NCBI RefSeq assembly: GCF_903166545.1
Contig: NZ_CAESCH010000001.1
Span: 186,001 to 250,000, forward strand
Direction of reading: 5' to 3'
Source of the DNA: Metabacillus schmidteae
GTDB taxonomy: Bacteria; Bacillota; Bacilli; Bacillales; Bacillaceae
DNA length: 64,000 nucleotides
Shown: piece after piece, positions 35,251-45,884 of the stretch
Layout: every line of letters begins with the position of its first letter
Numbering within the stretch: position 1 is the first letter of the stretch
Made by a program: the position numbers and the translations under genes
Notes under the pieces: generated by a model
What the model saw: only the letters and a program-made list of their open reading frames with translations
Told to the model about the DNA's origin: nothing
Database searches by the model: none

Positions 35251-36780
35251 ATGGTGCTTGATGCAGAAATAAAAGCTCAGTTAGAGCAATATCTTCAATT
35301 ACTTGAAGGAAATATCGTATTAAATGTTAGTGCTGGTAGTGATAAGATCTCAACTGACATGTTGGAGCTAGTGAATGAGCTAGCTTCCATGTCATCAAAA
35401 ATTACTGTTGAGAAAGCTGAATTAACCAGAACACCAAGCTTTAGTGTAAATCGTGTTGGTGAGGAAACTGGTGTTACATTTGCCGGTATTCCACTTGGTC
35501 ACGAATTTACTTCATTAGTTTTAGCTCTTTTACAGGTTAGTGGAAGACCGCCAAAGATTGATCAAAGTGTTATTGATCAAATTAAAGGCATTAGTGGTGA
35601 ACATCACTTTGAAACATATGTGAGCCTAAGTTGTCATAACTGCCCGGATGTTGTGCAGGCTCTTAACATTATGAGTGTTTTAAACCCTAATATCACACAT
35701 ACAATGATCGATGGAGCTGCTTTTAAAGAGGAAGTTGAACGCAAGAACGTTATGTCTGTGCCAGCTGTCTTCTTAAATGCTGAATTCTTAGGCGGCGGCC
35801 GTATGACACTTGAAGAAATTCTTGCTAAAATCGGTACTGCTCCTGATGCATCCGAGTTCGAGAATAAAGAGCCATATGACGTTCTTGTTGTTGGTGGTGG
35901 TCCTGCCGGTTCAAGTGCAGCCATTTACGCAGCACGTAAAGGTATTCGTACTGGTATTGTTGCTGAGCGCTTTGGTGGTCAGGTTCTGGACACAATGAGC
36001 ATCGAGAACTTCATTAGTGTAAAAAGCACTGAAGGACCTAAGCTTGTTGCTAGTCTTGAAGAGCATGTGAAAGAATATGGGATCGATATCATGAACTTAC
36101 AACGAGCAAAAGGTATCGAAAAGAAAGACCTTTTTGAACTAGAACTTGAAAATGGCGCTATTCTAAAAAGTAAAACTGTGATCGTTTCAACAGGTGCTCG
36201 TTGGCGTAATGTTGGTGTTCCTGGAGAACAAGAGTTCAAAAACAAAGGTGTAGCTTACTGCCCTCACTGTGATGGTCCTTTATTTGAAGGTAGAGATGTA
36301 GCCGTTATTGGTGGCGGAAACTCTGGAATTGAAGCAGCAATTGATCTTGCAGGTATTGTAAAACATGTTACTGTACTTGAATTCAACCCTGAGTTAAAAG
36401 CTGATGATGTCCTTCAGAAACGTTTATACAGCCTTCCTAACGTAACTGTTCTTAAAAATGTTCAAACTAAAGAAATTACAGGAACAGATAGTGTTAACGG
36501 TATTACGTATACTGACCGTGAAACAGGCGAAGAACATCATGTTGAGTTACAAGGTGTATTTGTTCAAATTGGCCTTGTTCCAAACACTGATTGGTTAGAG
36601 GGAATTTTGGAACGTAACCGTATGGGTGAAATCATTGTTGATAAACATGGTTCAACAACTTTACCTGGTTTATTCGCTGCAGGTGATTGTACTGACAGTG
36701 CTTATAACCAAATCATTATTTCTATGGGATCTGGAGCTACTGCTGCATTAGGTGCTTTTGATTATCTTATTAGAAATTAA
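35251..36780 (+). CDS. ahpF: Alkyl hydroperoxide reductase subunit F
   Basis: A 509-aa flavoprotein disulfide reductase that passes electrons from NADH to AhpC. The N-terminal double thioredoxin-like domain has a redox pair Cys128-His-Asn-Cys131. The FAD domain shows [15 protein letters not shown] (near 213), the NADH domain [16 protein letters not shown] (near 350), and the active-site disulfide is Cys337-Pro-His-Cys340. A C-terminal FAD motif [10 protein letters not shown] completes the fold. It is in one operon with ahpC. Confidence 0.97.
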   Translation: MVLDAEIKAQLEQYLQLLEGNIVLNVSAGSDKISTDMLELVNELASMSSKITVEKAELTRTPSFSVNRVGEETGVTFAGIPLGHEFTSLVLALLQVSGRPPKIDQSVIDQIKGISGEHHFETYVSLSCHNCPDVVQALNIMSVLNPNITHTMIDGAAFKEEVERKNVMSVPAVFLNAEFLGGGRMTLEEILAKIGTAPDASEFENKEPYDVLVVGGGPAGSSAAIYAARKGIRTGIVAERFGGQVLDTMSIENFISVKSTEGPKLVASLEEHVKEYGIDIMNLQRAKGIEKKDLFELELENGAILKSKTVIVSTGARWRNVGVPGEQEFKNKGVAYCPHCDGPLFEGRDVAVIGGGNSGIEAAIDLAGIVKHVTVLEFNPELKADDVLQKRLYSLPNVTVLKNVQTKEITGTDSVNGITYTDRETGEEHHVELQGVFVQIGLVPNTDWLEGILERNRMGEIIVDKHGSTTLPGLFAAGDCTDSAYNQIIISMGSGATAALGAFDYLIRN

Positions 36781-36789
36781 TTTTATATT

Positions 36790-36825
36790 AAGTCGCTTAC
36801 CTTTCGTGGTATAGCGGCTTTTTTC
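36790..36825 (+). terminator. Terminator of ahpCF
   Basis: AGTCGCTTACC pairs imperfectly with GGTATAGCGGCT and is followed by six T residues. Confidence 0.7.
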
Positions 36826-36939
36826 TATTGGCAAGTGTTATATATATCATTCCATTTAAAATCAACTATTCACCTTTCTCACAACGATCTCCCCAGTAAT
36901 ATTATGGAATTTAGTTAAAATTTTAGATAAAAAATTAGA

Positions 36940-36953
36940 TAAAAGCGGTTGCA
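36940..36953 (+). promoter_or_regulatory. cre-like site at the gnt promoter
   Basis: TAAAAGCGGTTGCA resembles the CcpA cre consensus and overlaps the -35 element TTGCAG, suggesting catabolite repression of the gluconate operon, as is known in B. subtilis. Confidence 0.5.
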
Positions 36954-36992
36954 GAATCCATATTATACGTTATAATACTTGTATACAAGTAT
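36949..36992 (+). promoter_or_regulatory. gnt promoter with GntR operator
   Basis: TTGCAG and TATAAT (36971-36976) with a 16-base spacer form the promoter. ATACTTGTATACAAGTAT (36975-36992) is a perfect palindrome matching the known GntR operator and covers the transcription start, so GntR without gluconate would block initiation. Confidence 0.88.
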
Positions 36993-37017
36993 ACTTGAAC
37001 TCATTAGAGGTGAATAT

Positions 37018-37749
37018 ATGACCGAATCAAAGGAATTTCTCTATCCTATGAAGTGGCTTTCAAAAGCTTCTACTGGTGATCGCGTAACTTCTGAACTTAG
37101 AATGCGTATTATTTCAGGATTGATTGAGAGCGGTGCCATACTTTCTGAAAATAAATTGGCTGCAGATTTTTCTGTAAGTCGTTCCCCTATTCGAGAAGCA
37201 TTAAGAACATTAGCATCCGAAAATATTATTCGATTAGAAAGAATGGGTGCTGTTGTCATCGGATTAACAGAAAAAGAAATAGAAGAGATCTACGATGTCC
37301 GATTATTAATAGAATCATTCGTATTTGAACGTTTAGCTAGAATAGATACTGATAATCTTGTAAGAGAACTTAGCAAAATTGTTGAAATGATGAAAGTAGC
37401 AGTAAAATATCGGGATGCTGATGAGTTCGCCTTTCAGGATATCCTATTTCATGAAACGATTATTCAATCTATAGACCATTCATTTATTTCTATCATTTGG
37501 AAGAAACTAAAACCTGTAATGGAAAGCATGATTCTTTTATCAATGAGAATTCGTGTAGAAGAAAAATATGAAGATTTTACTCGGGTAATCAAAAATCATG
37601 AGCTTTATATTGATGCAATTAACTCTAAAGATCGATCTCTCATGATAAAATCCTTACATCTAAATTTTGATGATGTACAAGATAAAGTTGATGATCTTTG
37701 GAGGTCACAACAGATACTCACAAAAGGAGTTGTAGATAAAAATGACTAG
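37018..37749 (+). CDS. gntR: GntR, repressor of the gluconate operon
   Basis: A 243-aa regulator, the same length as B. subtilis GntR. The winged helix-turn-helix (residues about 20-85, with LAADFSVSRSPIREALRTLASENIIRLE as its core) is followed by an all-helical FadR-type effector domain that binds gluconate. It represses its own operon through the palindrome just upstream. ATG 37018 follows AGAGGTG. Its last eight bases overlap gntK. Confidence 0.95.
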   Translation: MTESKEFLYPMKWLSKASTGDRVTSELRMRIISGLIESGAILSENKLAADFSVSRSPIREALRTLASENIIRLERMGAVVIGLTEKEIEEIYDVRLLIESFVFERLARIDTDNLVRELSKIVEMMKVAVKYRDADEFAFQDILFHETIIQSIDHSFISIIWKKLKPVMESMILLSMRIRVEEKYEDFTRVIKNHELYIDAINSKDRSLMIKSLHLNFDDVQDKVDDLWRSQQILTKGVVDKND

Positions 37750-39280
37750 CTATATGTTAGGTGTAGATATAGGAACTACAAGTACCAAAGCAGTACTATT
37801 TTCTGAAAACGGAAAAGTCATTCAAACGGAAAATATTGGTTATCCGCTCTATACCCCGGATATTTCAACAGCTGAACAGGATCCTGAAGAGATTTTCCAA
37901 GCTGTTTTGCAAGCGATTGCGAATATAATGAAACATCACTCAGAAAAGAAGCCGTCTTTCATTTCCTTTAGTAGTGCGATGCATAGTGTCATTGCCATGG
38001 ATAAAAATGATCAGGCACTAACACCATGTATCACTTGGGCAGATAACCGCAGTGAGTCATGGGCACACAAAATTAAAGTTGAACTTAATGGCCATGAGAT
38101 TTATAAGCGTACAGGGACACCTGTTCATCCAATGTCACCTTTAAGTAAAATTGCATGGATCGTTAATGATCGACCTGAAATCGCTGTCAAAGCGAAAAAA
38201 TATATCGGTATTAAAGAGTTTATTTTCCATAGATTTTTTAATCAATATGTTGTAGATCATTCCATCGCGTCCTGTATGGGCATGATGAATCTTAAAACAC
38301 TTGATTGGGATAAAGAAGCACTAAAGATTGCCGGTGTAACACCTGCTCATTTATCTGAGCTTGTACCGACAACTAAAATCTTTACTAACTGTAATGTAGA
38401 CTTAGCTAAACAAATTGGTATTGATCCACAAACTCCATTTGTCATAGGTGCAAGTGATGGTGTGCTTTCAAACCTGGGGGTAAATGCCATTGGAAAAGGT
38501 GAAATTGCCGTCACTATCGGGACAAGCGGTGCAATTAGAACAATTATTGACAAGCCGCAAACAGATGAAAAGGGCAGAATCTTCTGTTATGCCTTAACGG
38601 AAAAACATTGGGTTATTGGAGGTCCGGTAAATAACGGTGGAATGGTCCTTCGTTGGATTCGCGATGAGCTAGCTTCATCAGAAGTTGAAACAGCAAAGAG
38701 GCTTGGAATCGACCCTTATAATGTATTAACAAAAATTGCAGAGCGCGTAAGGCCGGGTGCTGACGGGCTGTTATTTCATCCATATTTAGCTGGAGAACGG
38801 GCACCATTATGGAATCCCGATGTTCGCGGTTCATTCTTCGGATTAACCATGTCACATAAAAAAGAACATATGATTCGGGCAGCTTTAGAAGGTGTCATTT
38901 ATAATCTATATACCGTATTCTTAGCGTTAACAGAATGCATGGATGGTCCTGTCACACGCATCCAAGCAACAGGAGGGTTTGCAAGATCGGATGTATGGCG
39001 ACAAATGATGTCCGATATATTTGCATCAGAAGTTGTTGTACCGGAAAGCTATGAAAGTTCATGTTTAGGTGCTTGTATTTTGGGGCTTTATGCTACAGGA
39101 AAAATCGACTCTTTTGAAGTCGTTTCCGATATGATTGGTAGTACCTACAAGCATACACCTGATGAAGCAGCAACAAAGGAATACAGACAATTACTGCCAA
39201 TATTCATTAACATCTCCAGAGTATTGGAAGAGGATTATACACGGCTTGCCAACTATCAAAGAAGCCTGATTAAACACTAA
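37742..39280 (+). CDS. gntK: Gluconokinase GntK
   Basis: A 512-aa FGGY-family kinase that converts gluconate to 6-phosphogluconate. Family landmarks are the N-terminal phosphate loop DIGTTSTKAVLF, TWADNRSE, the catalytic Asp in GASDGVLSNLG, and the ATP-site motif TIGTSGAIR, with RIQATGGFARSDVWRQMMSDIF near the C-terminus. Length matches the Bacillus enzyme. It overlaps gntR and is followed by the permease, in the standard gntRKPZ order. Confidence 0.95.
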   Translation: MTSYMLGVDIGTTSTKAVLFSENGKVIQTENIGYPLYTPDISTAEQDPEEIFQAVLQAIANIMKHHSEKKPSFISFSSAMHSVIAMDKNDQALTPCITWADNRSESWAHKIKVELNGHEIYKRTGTPVHPMSPLSKIAWIVNDRPEIAVKAKKYIGIKEFIFHRFFNQYVVDHSIASCMGMMNLKTLDWDKEALKIAGVTPAHLSELVPTTKIFTNCNVDLAKQIGIDPQTPFVIGASDGVLSNLGVNAIGKGEIAVTIGTSGAIRTIIDKPQTDEKGRIFCYALTEKHWVIGGPVNNGGMVLRWIRDELASSEVETAKRLGIDPYNVLTKIAERVRPGADGLLFHPYLAGERAPLWNPDVRGSFFGLTMSHKKEHMIRAALEGVIYNLYTVFLALTECMDGPVTRIQATGGFARSDVWRQMMSDIFASEVVVPESYESSCLGACILGLYATGKIDSFEVVSDMIGSTYKHTPDEAATKEYRQLLPIFINISRVLEEDYTRLANYQRSLIKH

Positions 39281-39309
39281 CAAGATATACATCATAGGAG
39301 GTATTTAAA

Positions 39310-40656
39310 ATGCCATTAGTTATAGTAGCCATCGGTATTTTAGTATTATTACTATTAATCATGGGCTTAAAAATTAATACATTTATTTCATTAATCATCG
39401 TGTCCTTCGGTGTGGCTTTAGCATTAGGAATGCCACTTACGGATATTGTAAAGACTATCGAAGCTGGATTAGGCGGAACGCTCGGTCACTTAGCGCTAAT
39501 CTTTGGACTTGGAGCGATGTTAGGAAAGTTAATCGCAGATTCCGGGGGTGCTCAGCGCATTGCGATGACCCTCGTTGACAAATTTGGAGTTAAAAACATT
39601 CAATGGGCAGTTGTTGCTGCATCCTTTATTATCGGAGTTGCACTATTTTTTGAAGTAGGACTAGTATTATTAATTCCAATTGTTTTTGCTATTGCAAGGG
39701 AATTAAAGGTTTCTATTTTATATCTTGGGATACCAATGACAGCTGCATTGTCTGTCACACACGGGTTTTTACCACCTCATCCGGGTCCTACAGTTATTGC
39801 TGGTGAGCTTGGTGCAAACATTGGTGAAGTGTTGCTTTATGGTTTTATCGTTTCAGTACCAACAGTTATTATAGCAGGTCCTATTTTCACAAAAATCGCA
39901 AAAAAACTAGTTCCAGAATCATTTTCTAAGACAGGCAGCATTGCCTCTCTTGGTGAACAAAAGGTATTTAAAACAGAAGACACTCCCGGCTTTGGAATCA
40001 GTGTTTTCACTGCTTTACTCCCTGTTATTTTAATGTCACTTTCAACTATTATTACACTTATCCAAAACACATTGGGTATTGAAGATAATTTATTTCTTGC
40101 AGTAATCCGCTTTATTGGTGAAGCTGGAACTTCCATGTTAATCTCACTATTAGTTGCGATCTATACGATGGGACTAGCTAGAAAAATTCCAATTAATGAT
40201 GTGATGGAATCTTGTACAACTGCCATTACTCAAATTGGGATGATGCTTTTAATTGTCGGAGGCGGTGGAGCCTTCAAACAAGTATTAATTGACGGTGGTG
40301 TGGGTGATTATGTAGCAGACCTATTTAGTGGTTCAACATTATCACCGATCCTGCTGGCATGGGTTATTGCGGCAATCTTACGTATCTCCCTGGGATCTGC
40401 AACAGTTGCTGCACTAACAACCGCTGGTTTAGTTATTCCGATGTTAGGACAATCTGATGTTAATCTTGCTTTAGTTGTACTTGCAATAGGAGCAGGAAGT
40501 GTAGTTGCCTCACATGTTAATGATGCCGGTTTTTGGATGTTTAAAGAATATTTTGGTTTAAGTATGAAAGAAACATTCGCAACATGGACATTATTAGAAA
40601 CGATTATTTCAGTAGCTGGATTGGCATTTATTCTATTATTGAGCTTATTTGTTTAA
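39310..40656 (+). CDS. gntP: Gluconate permease GntP
   Basis: A 448-aa gluconate:proton symporter with about 12-14 membrane helices. Typical segments are GGTLGHLALIFGLGAMLGKLIADSGGAQRIAMTL and TAALSVTHGFLPPHPGPTVIAGELGAN, where HGFLPPHPGP is the strict family signature. AGGAGG precedes the ATG. It is the third gene of the gluconate operon. Confidence 0.95.
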   Translation: MPLVIVAIGILVLLLLIMGLKINTFISLIIVSFGVALALGMPLTDIVKTIEAGLGGTLGHLALIFGLGAMLGKLIADSGGAQRIAMTLVDKFGVKNIQWAVVAASFIIGVALFFEVGLVLLIPIVFAIARELKVSILYLGIPMTAALSVTHGFLPPHPGPTVIAGELGANIGEVLLYGFIVSVPTVIIAGPIFTKIAKKLVPESFSKTGSIASLGEQKVFKTEDTPGFGISVFTALLPVILMSLSTIITLIQNTLGIEDNLFLAVIRFIGEAGTSMLISLLVAIYTMGLARKIPINDVMESCTTAITQIGMMLLIVGGGGAFKQVLIDGGVGDYVADLFSGSTLSPILLAWVIAAILRISLGSATVAALTTAGLVIPMLGQSDVNLALVVLAIGAGSVVASHVNDAGFWMFKEYFGLSMKETFATWTLLETIISVAGLAFILLLSLFV

Positions 40657-40662
40657 TTTTCT

Positions 40663-40705
40663 AAGCAATAAAACCCCCACTTTGGTGTGAGGGTTTTATT
40701 GCTTG
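40663..40705 (+). terminator. Hairpin between gntP and gntZ
   Basis: A long stem built from AAGCAATAAAACCC and GGGTTTTATTGCTT lies between the two genes. It lacks a strong T-run, so it may be a processing or partial termination site that lowers gntZ expression rather than a full stop. Confidence 0.6.
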
Positions 40706-40734
40706 TTCATTCGAGATAAAAGGAGAAAAGATAA

Positions 40735-42138
40735 ATGGTTAATACAATTGGTGTTATTGGTTTAGGAGTAATGGGAAGTAATATTGCATTAAATATGGCT
40801 AACAAAGGCGAAAAGGTAGCTGTTTATAACTATACGAGAGATTTAACAGATCGTCTTGTCAGTAAAATGAATGGTGAGACCATTCAACCTTACTACGAAA
40901 TTGAGGAATTTGTTCAGTCCCTTGAGTCCCCTAGGAAGATTTTTCTTATGGTTACAGCTGGAAAAGCTATTGATTCAGTGATCGAGTCACTGGTGCCCTT
41001 TCTTGAAGCTGAAGATATTATTATGGACGGAGGTAACTCTCATTTCGAGGATACTGAGCGAAGATATACTGAACTAAAGTCGAAAGGTATTGGTTATTTA
41101 GGAATTGGGATTTCCGGTGGTGAAGTTGGAGCTTTAACAGGTCCTTCCATCATGCCTGGCGGAGATAAAGAAGTTTATGAAAAGACAGCTCCAATTTTGA
41201 CAAAAATAGCTGCGCAAGTAAATGGCGACCCTTGCTGTGTTTATCTAGGTCCAAAAGGCGCCGGCCACTTTATCAAAATGGTTCATAACGGAATTGAGTA
41301 TGCTGATATGCAATTAATTGCAGAGGCATATACATTTTTGCGAGAAAAGTTACATTTAGATGTAGATGAAATTGCCGATATTTTTGACACATGGAACCAA
41401 GGCGAGCTAAAAAGTTACTTAATTGAAATTACAGCAGAGATTTTAAGAAAAAAAGATGACATGACCGGTTTACCATTAATCGATGTTATTCTTGATAAAG
41501 CAGGACAAAAAGGAACAGGAAAATGGACAAGTATACAAGCAATTGACAACGGAATTCCAACATCTATTATTACTGAATCTTTATTTGCACGTTATATCTC
41601 CTCACTAAAAGAAGAGCGGGTTATGGCTGAAGGTATATTGAAAATGCCGGAAGTTGAGCAGCAGAATTTAGATAAAAATGTGTGGATTGATTATGTTAGA
41701 CAGGCTCTTTATATGGGGAAAGTATGTGCCTATGCACAAGGCTTTACACAGTATAAAATGACATCTGAACTTAATGGATGGGATTTACCTTTAAAGGAAA
41801 TTGCATTAATCTTCCGTGGTGGTTGTATCATTCGTGCTGAGTTTTTAAATGTTATTAGCAAAGCTTACGAGGAGCAGCCAGATCTAGCTAATTTGCTTAT
41901 TTCGCCATACTTTGCTGAAAAAATTACAGATTATCAAATGGCCTTGCGTAAAGTTGTATGTGAAGGTATAAATTCCGGTATATCGTTTCCATGTTTAAGT
42001 GCTTCCCTTACTTACTTTGATAGTTACCGAAAAGGTATCTCAAATGCAAACATATTACAGGCACAACGTGATTATTTTGGTGCTCATACATATGAAAGAC
42101 ATGATCAGTCAGGGGTCTTCCATACAAATTGGCAATGA
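40735..42138 (+). CDS. gntZ: 6-phosphogluconate dehydrogenase, GntZ type
   Basis: A 467-aa decarboxylating dehydrogenase that turns 6-phosphogluconate into ribulose 5-phosphate. The NAD(P) motif GVIGLGVMGSNIALNMANKG is at the N-terminus. The substrate motif ISGGEVGALTGPSIMPGG lies near 125, catalytic Lys and Asn in GAGHFIKMVHNGIEYADMQ near 180-195, and the C-terminal FHTNW tail is kept. It completes the gntRKPZ operon. AGGAGAAAAG precedes the ATG. Confidence 0.94.
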   Translation: MVNTIGVIGLGVMGSNIALNMANKGEKVAVYNYTRDLTDRLVSKMNGETIQPYYEIEEFVQSLESPRKIFLMVTAGKAIDSVIESLVPFLEAEDIIMDGGNSHFEDTERRYTELKSKGIGYLGIGISGGEVGALTGPSIMPGGDKEVYEKTAPILTKIAAQVNGDPCCVYLGPKGAGHFIKMVHNGIEYADMQLIAEAYTFLREKLHLDVDEIADIFDTWNQGELKSYLIEITAEILRKKDDMTGLPLIDVILDKAGQKGTGKWTSIQAIDNGIPTSIITESLFARYISSLKEERVMAEGILKMPEVEQQNLDKNVWIDYVRQALYMGKVCAYAQGFTQYKMTSELNGWDLPLKEIALIFRGGCIIRAEFLNVISKAYEEQPDLANLLISPYFAEKITDYQMALRKVVCEGINSGISFPCLSASLTYFDSYRKGISNANILQAQRDYFGAHTYERHDQSGVFHTNWQ

Positions 42139-42158
42139 TTCAGATTCAGGGAAAATAA

Positions 42159-42199
42159 AAGCCAGTATGGTGCGGTATTTTACCGCGCCATACTGGCTT
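42159..42199 (+). terminator. Terminator of the gluconate operon
   Basis: A 19-bp stem (AAGCCAGTATGGTGCGGTA against TACCGCGCCATACTGGCTT, one wobble) with a TTT loop follows gntZ. Little T-run is present on the plus strand; the A-run before it would suit the minus strand too. Confidence 0.75.
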
Positions 42200-42282
42200 C
42201 TTACTATTTCCTGTTATTTTAGGGAAATTTCTTAATGCCATATCTATTTATACTTTTTCTTAAGGAGCAATGATGAAAAACA

Positions 42283-43785
42283 TTAACTAAGAACCGGGTC
42301 CTTCTCACATAAACCAAGCGACTGAGCTGTTGAAGTATGAACTTCATGCAGAAGCTCTGGATTTTCCATTAGTTTTTTACCATATGAAGGAATCATTTCT
42401 TTGATTTTCGGTTCCCATTTATCAATGTGTTCAGGAAAGCATTTTGATAATACTTCAAGCATAACGTGTACAGCTGTTGAAGCACCTGGCGATGCACCAA
42501 GCAATGCTGCTATTGAGCCATCAGAGGCACTTACAACTTCCGTACCAAATTGTAGTGTACCTTTACCACCAGCCTCAGTATCCTTGATGACCTGCACACG
42601 TTGTCCTGCAACGACTAAATCCCAATCTTCACTTTTGGCATTCGGAATAAATTCTCGCAACTCTTCCATGCGTTGCTCTTTAGATAACGTCACTTGTTGA
42701 ATTAGGTATTTTGTTAAGGACATGTTTTTTGCACCTGCTGCCAACATCGTTAACAGATTATCGGGTTTAACGGAAGTTATCAAGTCAAACATAGAACCAT
42801 TTTTCAAGAACTTTGGTGTAAAACCTGCAAATGGACCGAACAACAATGATTTTTTATTGTCAATAAAACGGGTGTCCAGATGTGGAACAGACATTGGTGG
42901 TGCGCCAACCTTAGCTTTTCCGTAAACTTTTGCATGGTGCTGTGCGACAACAGCGGGATTATTACACACCATAAATAGTCCACTTACCGGGAAACCTCCA
43001 ATATGCTTCCCTTCGGGAATACCTGTTTTCTGCAATAAGTGCAGGCTTCCTCCTCCGCCTCCGATAAAGACGAATTTTGCCGTATGACGCTCAACATTAC
43101 CGTTACCTAGATTCTGAACTTTCAATTCCCACAACCCGTCACTTGTCCGTTTGATATCCTGCACACTATGCTTATAGTTAATCTCAACACTTTTTCGCTC
43201 TAAGTGATCAAATAACATGCGTGTTAATGCACCAAAGTTAACATCTGTTCCAGAGTCAATTTTGGTTGCTGCTAGAGGTTCAGTTGTTGAGCGATCCTGC
43301 ATAATGAGTGGAATCCATTCCTTTAATTTTTTTGGATCATCGGAAAATTCCATCCCTTTAAACAATGGGTTCTTTGATAGCGCTTCAAATCGTCTTTTTA
43401 AGAATGACACATTTTGTTCCCCTTGGACTAAACTCATATGCGGCAAAGGCATGATAAAATCCTCTGGATTTTGAATCAGCTTGCTTTTAACAAGATAAGA
43501 CCAAAATTGCATTGAAACTTGAAACTGTTCATTGATGTTTATAGCTTTACTTATATCTACAGATCCATCCGGCTTTTCAACCGTGTAATTAAGCTCACAT
43601 AATGCCGCATGCCCTGTTCCTGCATTATTCCATTCATTCGAGCTTTCCTCTCCTGCTTTTGAAAGCTTTTCGAATACAGTTATTTCCCAATCCGGTATTA
43701 ATTCTTTCAGAAGTGTTCCTAACGTCGCACTCATCATACCGGCACCAATTAAGATTACGTCTGTTTTTTTCTGTATGCTGCCCAT
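42283..43785 (-). CDS. mqo: Malate:quinone oxidoreductase
   Basis: A 500-aa membrane-associated FAD enzyme that oxidises malate to oxaloacetate and reduces quinone. The N-terminal FAD motif [17 protein letters not shown] is at about residues 10-26, the family phrases [19 protein letters not shown] near 50-68 and [17 protein letters not shown] near 123-139, and the C-terminal [31 protein letters not shown] near 410-440. The length is typical. AAGGAAGG precedes the ATG. It is monocistronic, converging on the gluconate operon. Confidence 0.95.
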   Translation of the reverse strand: MGSIQKKTDVILIGAGMMSATLGTLLKELIPDWEITVFEKLSKAGEESSNEWNNAGTGHAALCELNYTVEKPDGSVDISKAININEQFQVSMQFWSYLVKSKLIQNPEDFIMPLPHMSLVQGEQNVSFLKRRFEALSKNPLFKGMEFSDDPKKLKEWIPLIMQDRSTTEPLAATKIDSGTDVNFGALTRMLFDHLERKSVEINYKHSVQDIKRTSDGLWELKVQNLGNGNVERHTAKFVFIGGGGGSLHLLQKTGIPEGKHIGGFPVSGLFMVCNNPAVVAQHHAKVYGKAKVGAPPMSVPHLDTRFIDNKKSLLFGPFAGFTPKFLKNGSMFDLITSVKPDNLLTMLAAGAKNMSLTKYLIQQVTLSKEQRMEELREFIPNAKSEDWDLVVAGQRVQVIKDTEAGGKGTLQFGTEVVSASDGSIAALLGASPGASTAVHVMLEVLSKCFPEHIDKWEPKIKEMIPSYGKKLMENPELLHEVHTSTAQSLGLCEKDPVLS

Positions 43786-44128
43786 TATAACCTTCCTTAT
43801 CCCCTATATTTGTTAGAAAAACTTTGTTTATCGCGGAAGCCTTCGTTTTTCTTATACTATCAACCATAAATTTGATACATCCAAAAGTAGGAGCTCCTGC
43901 TTAGGAGTCGCAGAAAGCAAGAAACACCTTAAGAAAAACCTTTTTCTGTTACAACTATAATTATACTACTATTTTAAATATTTTCAGATTAAAATTTATA
44001 CCATTATCTGATTATTATAAACTATTTAACGCTTGCAAAAAAGGGTGAACTCCATCCGCTATGGTGAAAACTAAAATTATTGGAAATTATTTAACCTTTT
44101 AGCTCGAATAATTAAAGTAATTAATAAG
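43786..44128. other. Intergenic stretch upstream of mqo
   Basis: AT-rich sequence that must hold the mqo promoter on the minus strand. A minus-strand segment TTGCAAGCGTTAAAT near 44029-44043 resembles half of a cre site, and GGAGCTCC at about 43891 is a short palindrome. I see no gene or stable RNA. Confidence 0.35.
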
Positions 44129-44163
44129 AAGCACCTTTAACTATTACGTTAAGGTGCTTTTAT
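44129..44163. terminator. Terminator after the diguanylate cyclase gene
   Basis: AAGCACCTTTAA pairs with TTAAGGTGCTTT around an 8-base loop. The right arm includes the last codons of the cyclase gene. Transcription reading leftward would form this stem; the following minus-strand sequence is TTATTAATTAC, moderately U-rich. Confidence 0.55.
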
Positions 44164-45723
44164 CAATTCTCCCTTTTCCCCATTGTAGACTTGTACCTGA
44201 TTACGTCCCTCGTGTTTCGCTGTGTATAATGCTTTATCTGCATGATTTAAAAGCTGATTAAGTGTTTCTTCTTTCTCTTTTGTTGCTTCAGCTACTCCGC
44301 TACTTAACGTCACATAAACAAGATTTTCATCAGTTTGAAGAGGTTTTGTTTCTACATATCTACGTAACTTATTTGCTATTTCTTTTCCCTCTAGAGCTGT
44401 ATAGCCATTAAGAGCAAGAACAAACTCCTCTCCACCATAGCGGGCAAATAACTCCCCTTCGCTTAACTGAGTTTGGCATATCTTTACAACATGCTTTAGC
44501 AGTTGATCCCCAACATGATGACCATACGTATCGTTTACCCTTTTAAAATAATCAATATCAATCAATATAATCGTAAAAGGTTCTGACCTTTTCTTTGCTC
44601 CAGCAAACTCCTGCTCACTTTTTTGAAAGAATGCACGACGATTATAAATCTGAGTAAGTTCATCATAATAAGCTAATTGTTCTAATTTAATTTGTAGCCT
44701 TTTTAATTCTGTTATATCAGTAAAAATAATTAATAAACCTTTATCATGTTTTGCATGCTGCAATGAGGAAGTACGTACCTGATATATTCGATCAGACGAT
44801 AATTGAATTTCCTTTGTAAATGATGAAGAAGCTTCTATATTGATAGGAAATGAGCTTCCTGATAATCGGAGCCACACCCCTTCAAATTCCATACCCAGCA
44901 TAGATTGATTTATTCGTGGAAACATAATTTCACACGCTTTGTTAAATTCGATTAATCGATATGATTCATCCAGCACAATTACACCGTCATTAATACTATT
45001 AAAAATAGTATCCTTTGCAATAGGTGTTAGGGTAAACAGGCGTGATGAGTTAATCGACCATAAATATAAAAGTGAGGATAGCCATAAAACCATAGGTACT
45101 GGATCGACTCCAGGAGGTGTTAATCCAATTAAATAAATAAAAGCTGTCACCATTGGAACCAGTTGTCCAAACATTAACGCAAGTAATTGCAAGCGATAGA
45201 TCTTGGCAGTTTCCCTCCAACGGGAAAGAAGCAGCAAAAACGCAACAAACATACAAGAAAATGTAAAAATACCATGAACAACATACCATATTCCAATTTC
45301 CTGATGAATATATGGAGCACCTAAGTTTGGATCAACCTCAAAAACCCTATAATGTAAATGATGGAGATCATTTGTAGCTACCATAACAAGGCTAATAACG
45401 GGGATTGTTAATAGAACAATAACCTTCTTGGAAGTTAGTTTTATCCCTAAATACTTCATTATAAATAGTAATCCCAACAGCGGTGAGAATGGTAAACCAA
45501 TATATAAAATAATTGTCCAAAATTTGATTTGCTCAAGGTTTGTAGCCATTAATCCAAATGCAGAAGCAAAGCAATAAACCGAAATAGAAGTAGTATATAA
45601 AATAAAAAACTGTGCAATATTCGAATATTGATGGCGTCTTAAAAATACCGATGAGCATAAGTACAAATTCAGTACGCCTGATGTGCAAATAAGAGTAATA
45701 TAAGCTGTCAGCTGAGAATTCAC
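44149..45723 (-). CDS. Membrane diguanylate cyclase (7TM-PAS-GGDEF)
   Basis: A 524-aa signalling protein. The first 220 residues hold seven to eight membrane helices of the 7TM histidine-kinase type sensor region. A PAS domain (residues about 235-345: INDGVIVLDESYRLIEFNKACEIMFP) follows. The GGDEF domain at the C-terminus has RYGGEEFVLAL, the active GGEEF variant, and the upstream motif YDELTQIYNRRAFF. It should make cyclic di-GMP in response to a membrane or small-molecule signal. No EAL domain is present, and no partner gene is adjacent. Confidence 0.88.
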   Translation of the reverse strand: MNSQLTAYITLICTSGVLNLYLCSSVFLRRHQYSNIAQFFILYTTSISVYCFASAFGLMATNLEQIKFWTIILYIGLPFSPLLGLLFIMKYLGIKLTSKKVIVLLTIPVISLVMVATNDLHHLHYRVFEVDPNLGAPYIHQEIGIWYVVHGIFTFSCMFVAFLLLLSRWRETAKIYRLQLLALMFGQLVPMVTAFIYLIGLTPPGVDPVPMVLWLSSLLYLWSINSSRLFTLTPIAKDTIFNSINDGVIVLDESYRLIEFNKACEIMFPRINQSMLGMEFEGVWLRLSGSSFPINIEASSSFTKEIQLSSDRIYQVRTSSLQHAKHDKGLLIIFTDITELKRLQIKLEQLAYYDELTQIYNRRAFFQKSEQEFAGAKKRSEPFTIILIDIDYFKRVNDTYGHHVGDQLLKHVVKICQTQLSEGELFARYGGEEFVLALNGYTALEGKEIANKLRRYVETKPLQTDENLVYVTLSSGVAEATKEKEETLNQLLNHADKALYTAKHEGRNQVQVYNGEKGELIKAP

Positions 45724-45884
45724 AATATGATACCTCTTTTTAATAACAATGTTTTCCTTAAATGTAGCATATTTGAAAGGAAAAGTATTTGTTGAAAAAA
45801 TTGGAAATCGGTGAGGGAAATATACATAAGCAGCAAATTATTAGGGAAAATTATAAGAGAAAATGATGAAGAAGGTTAGATATA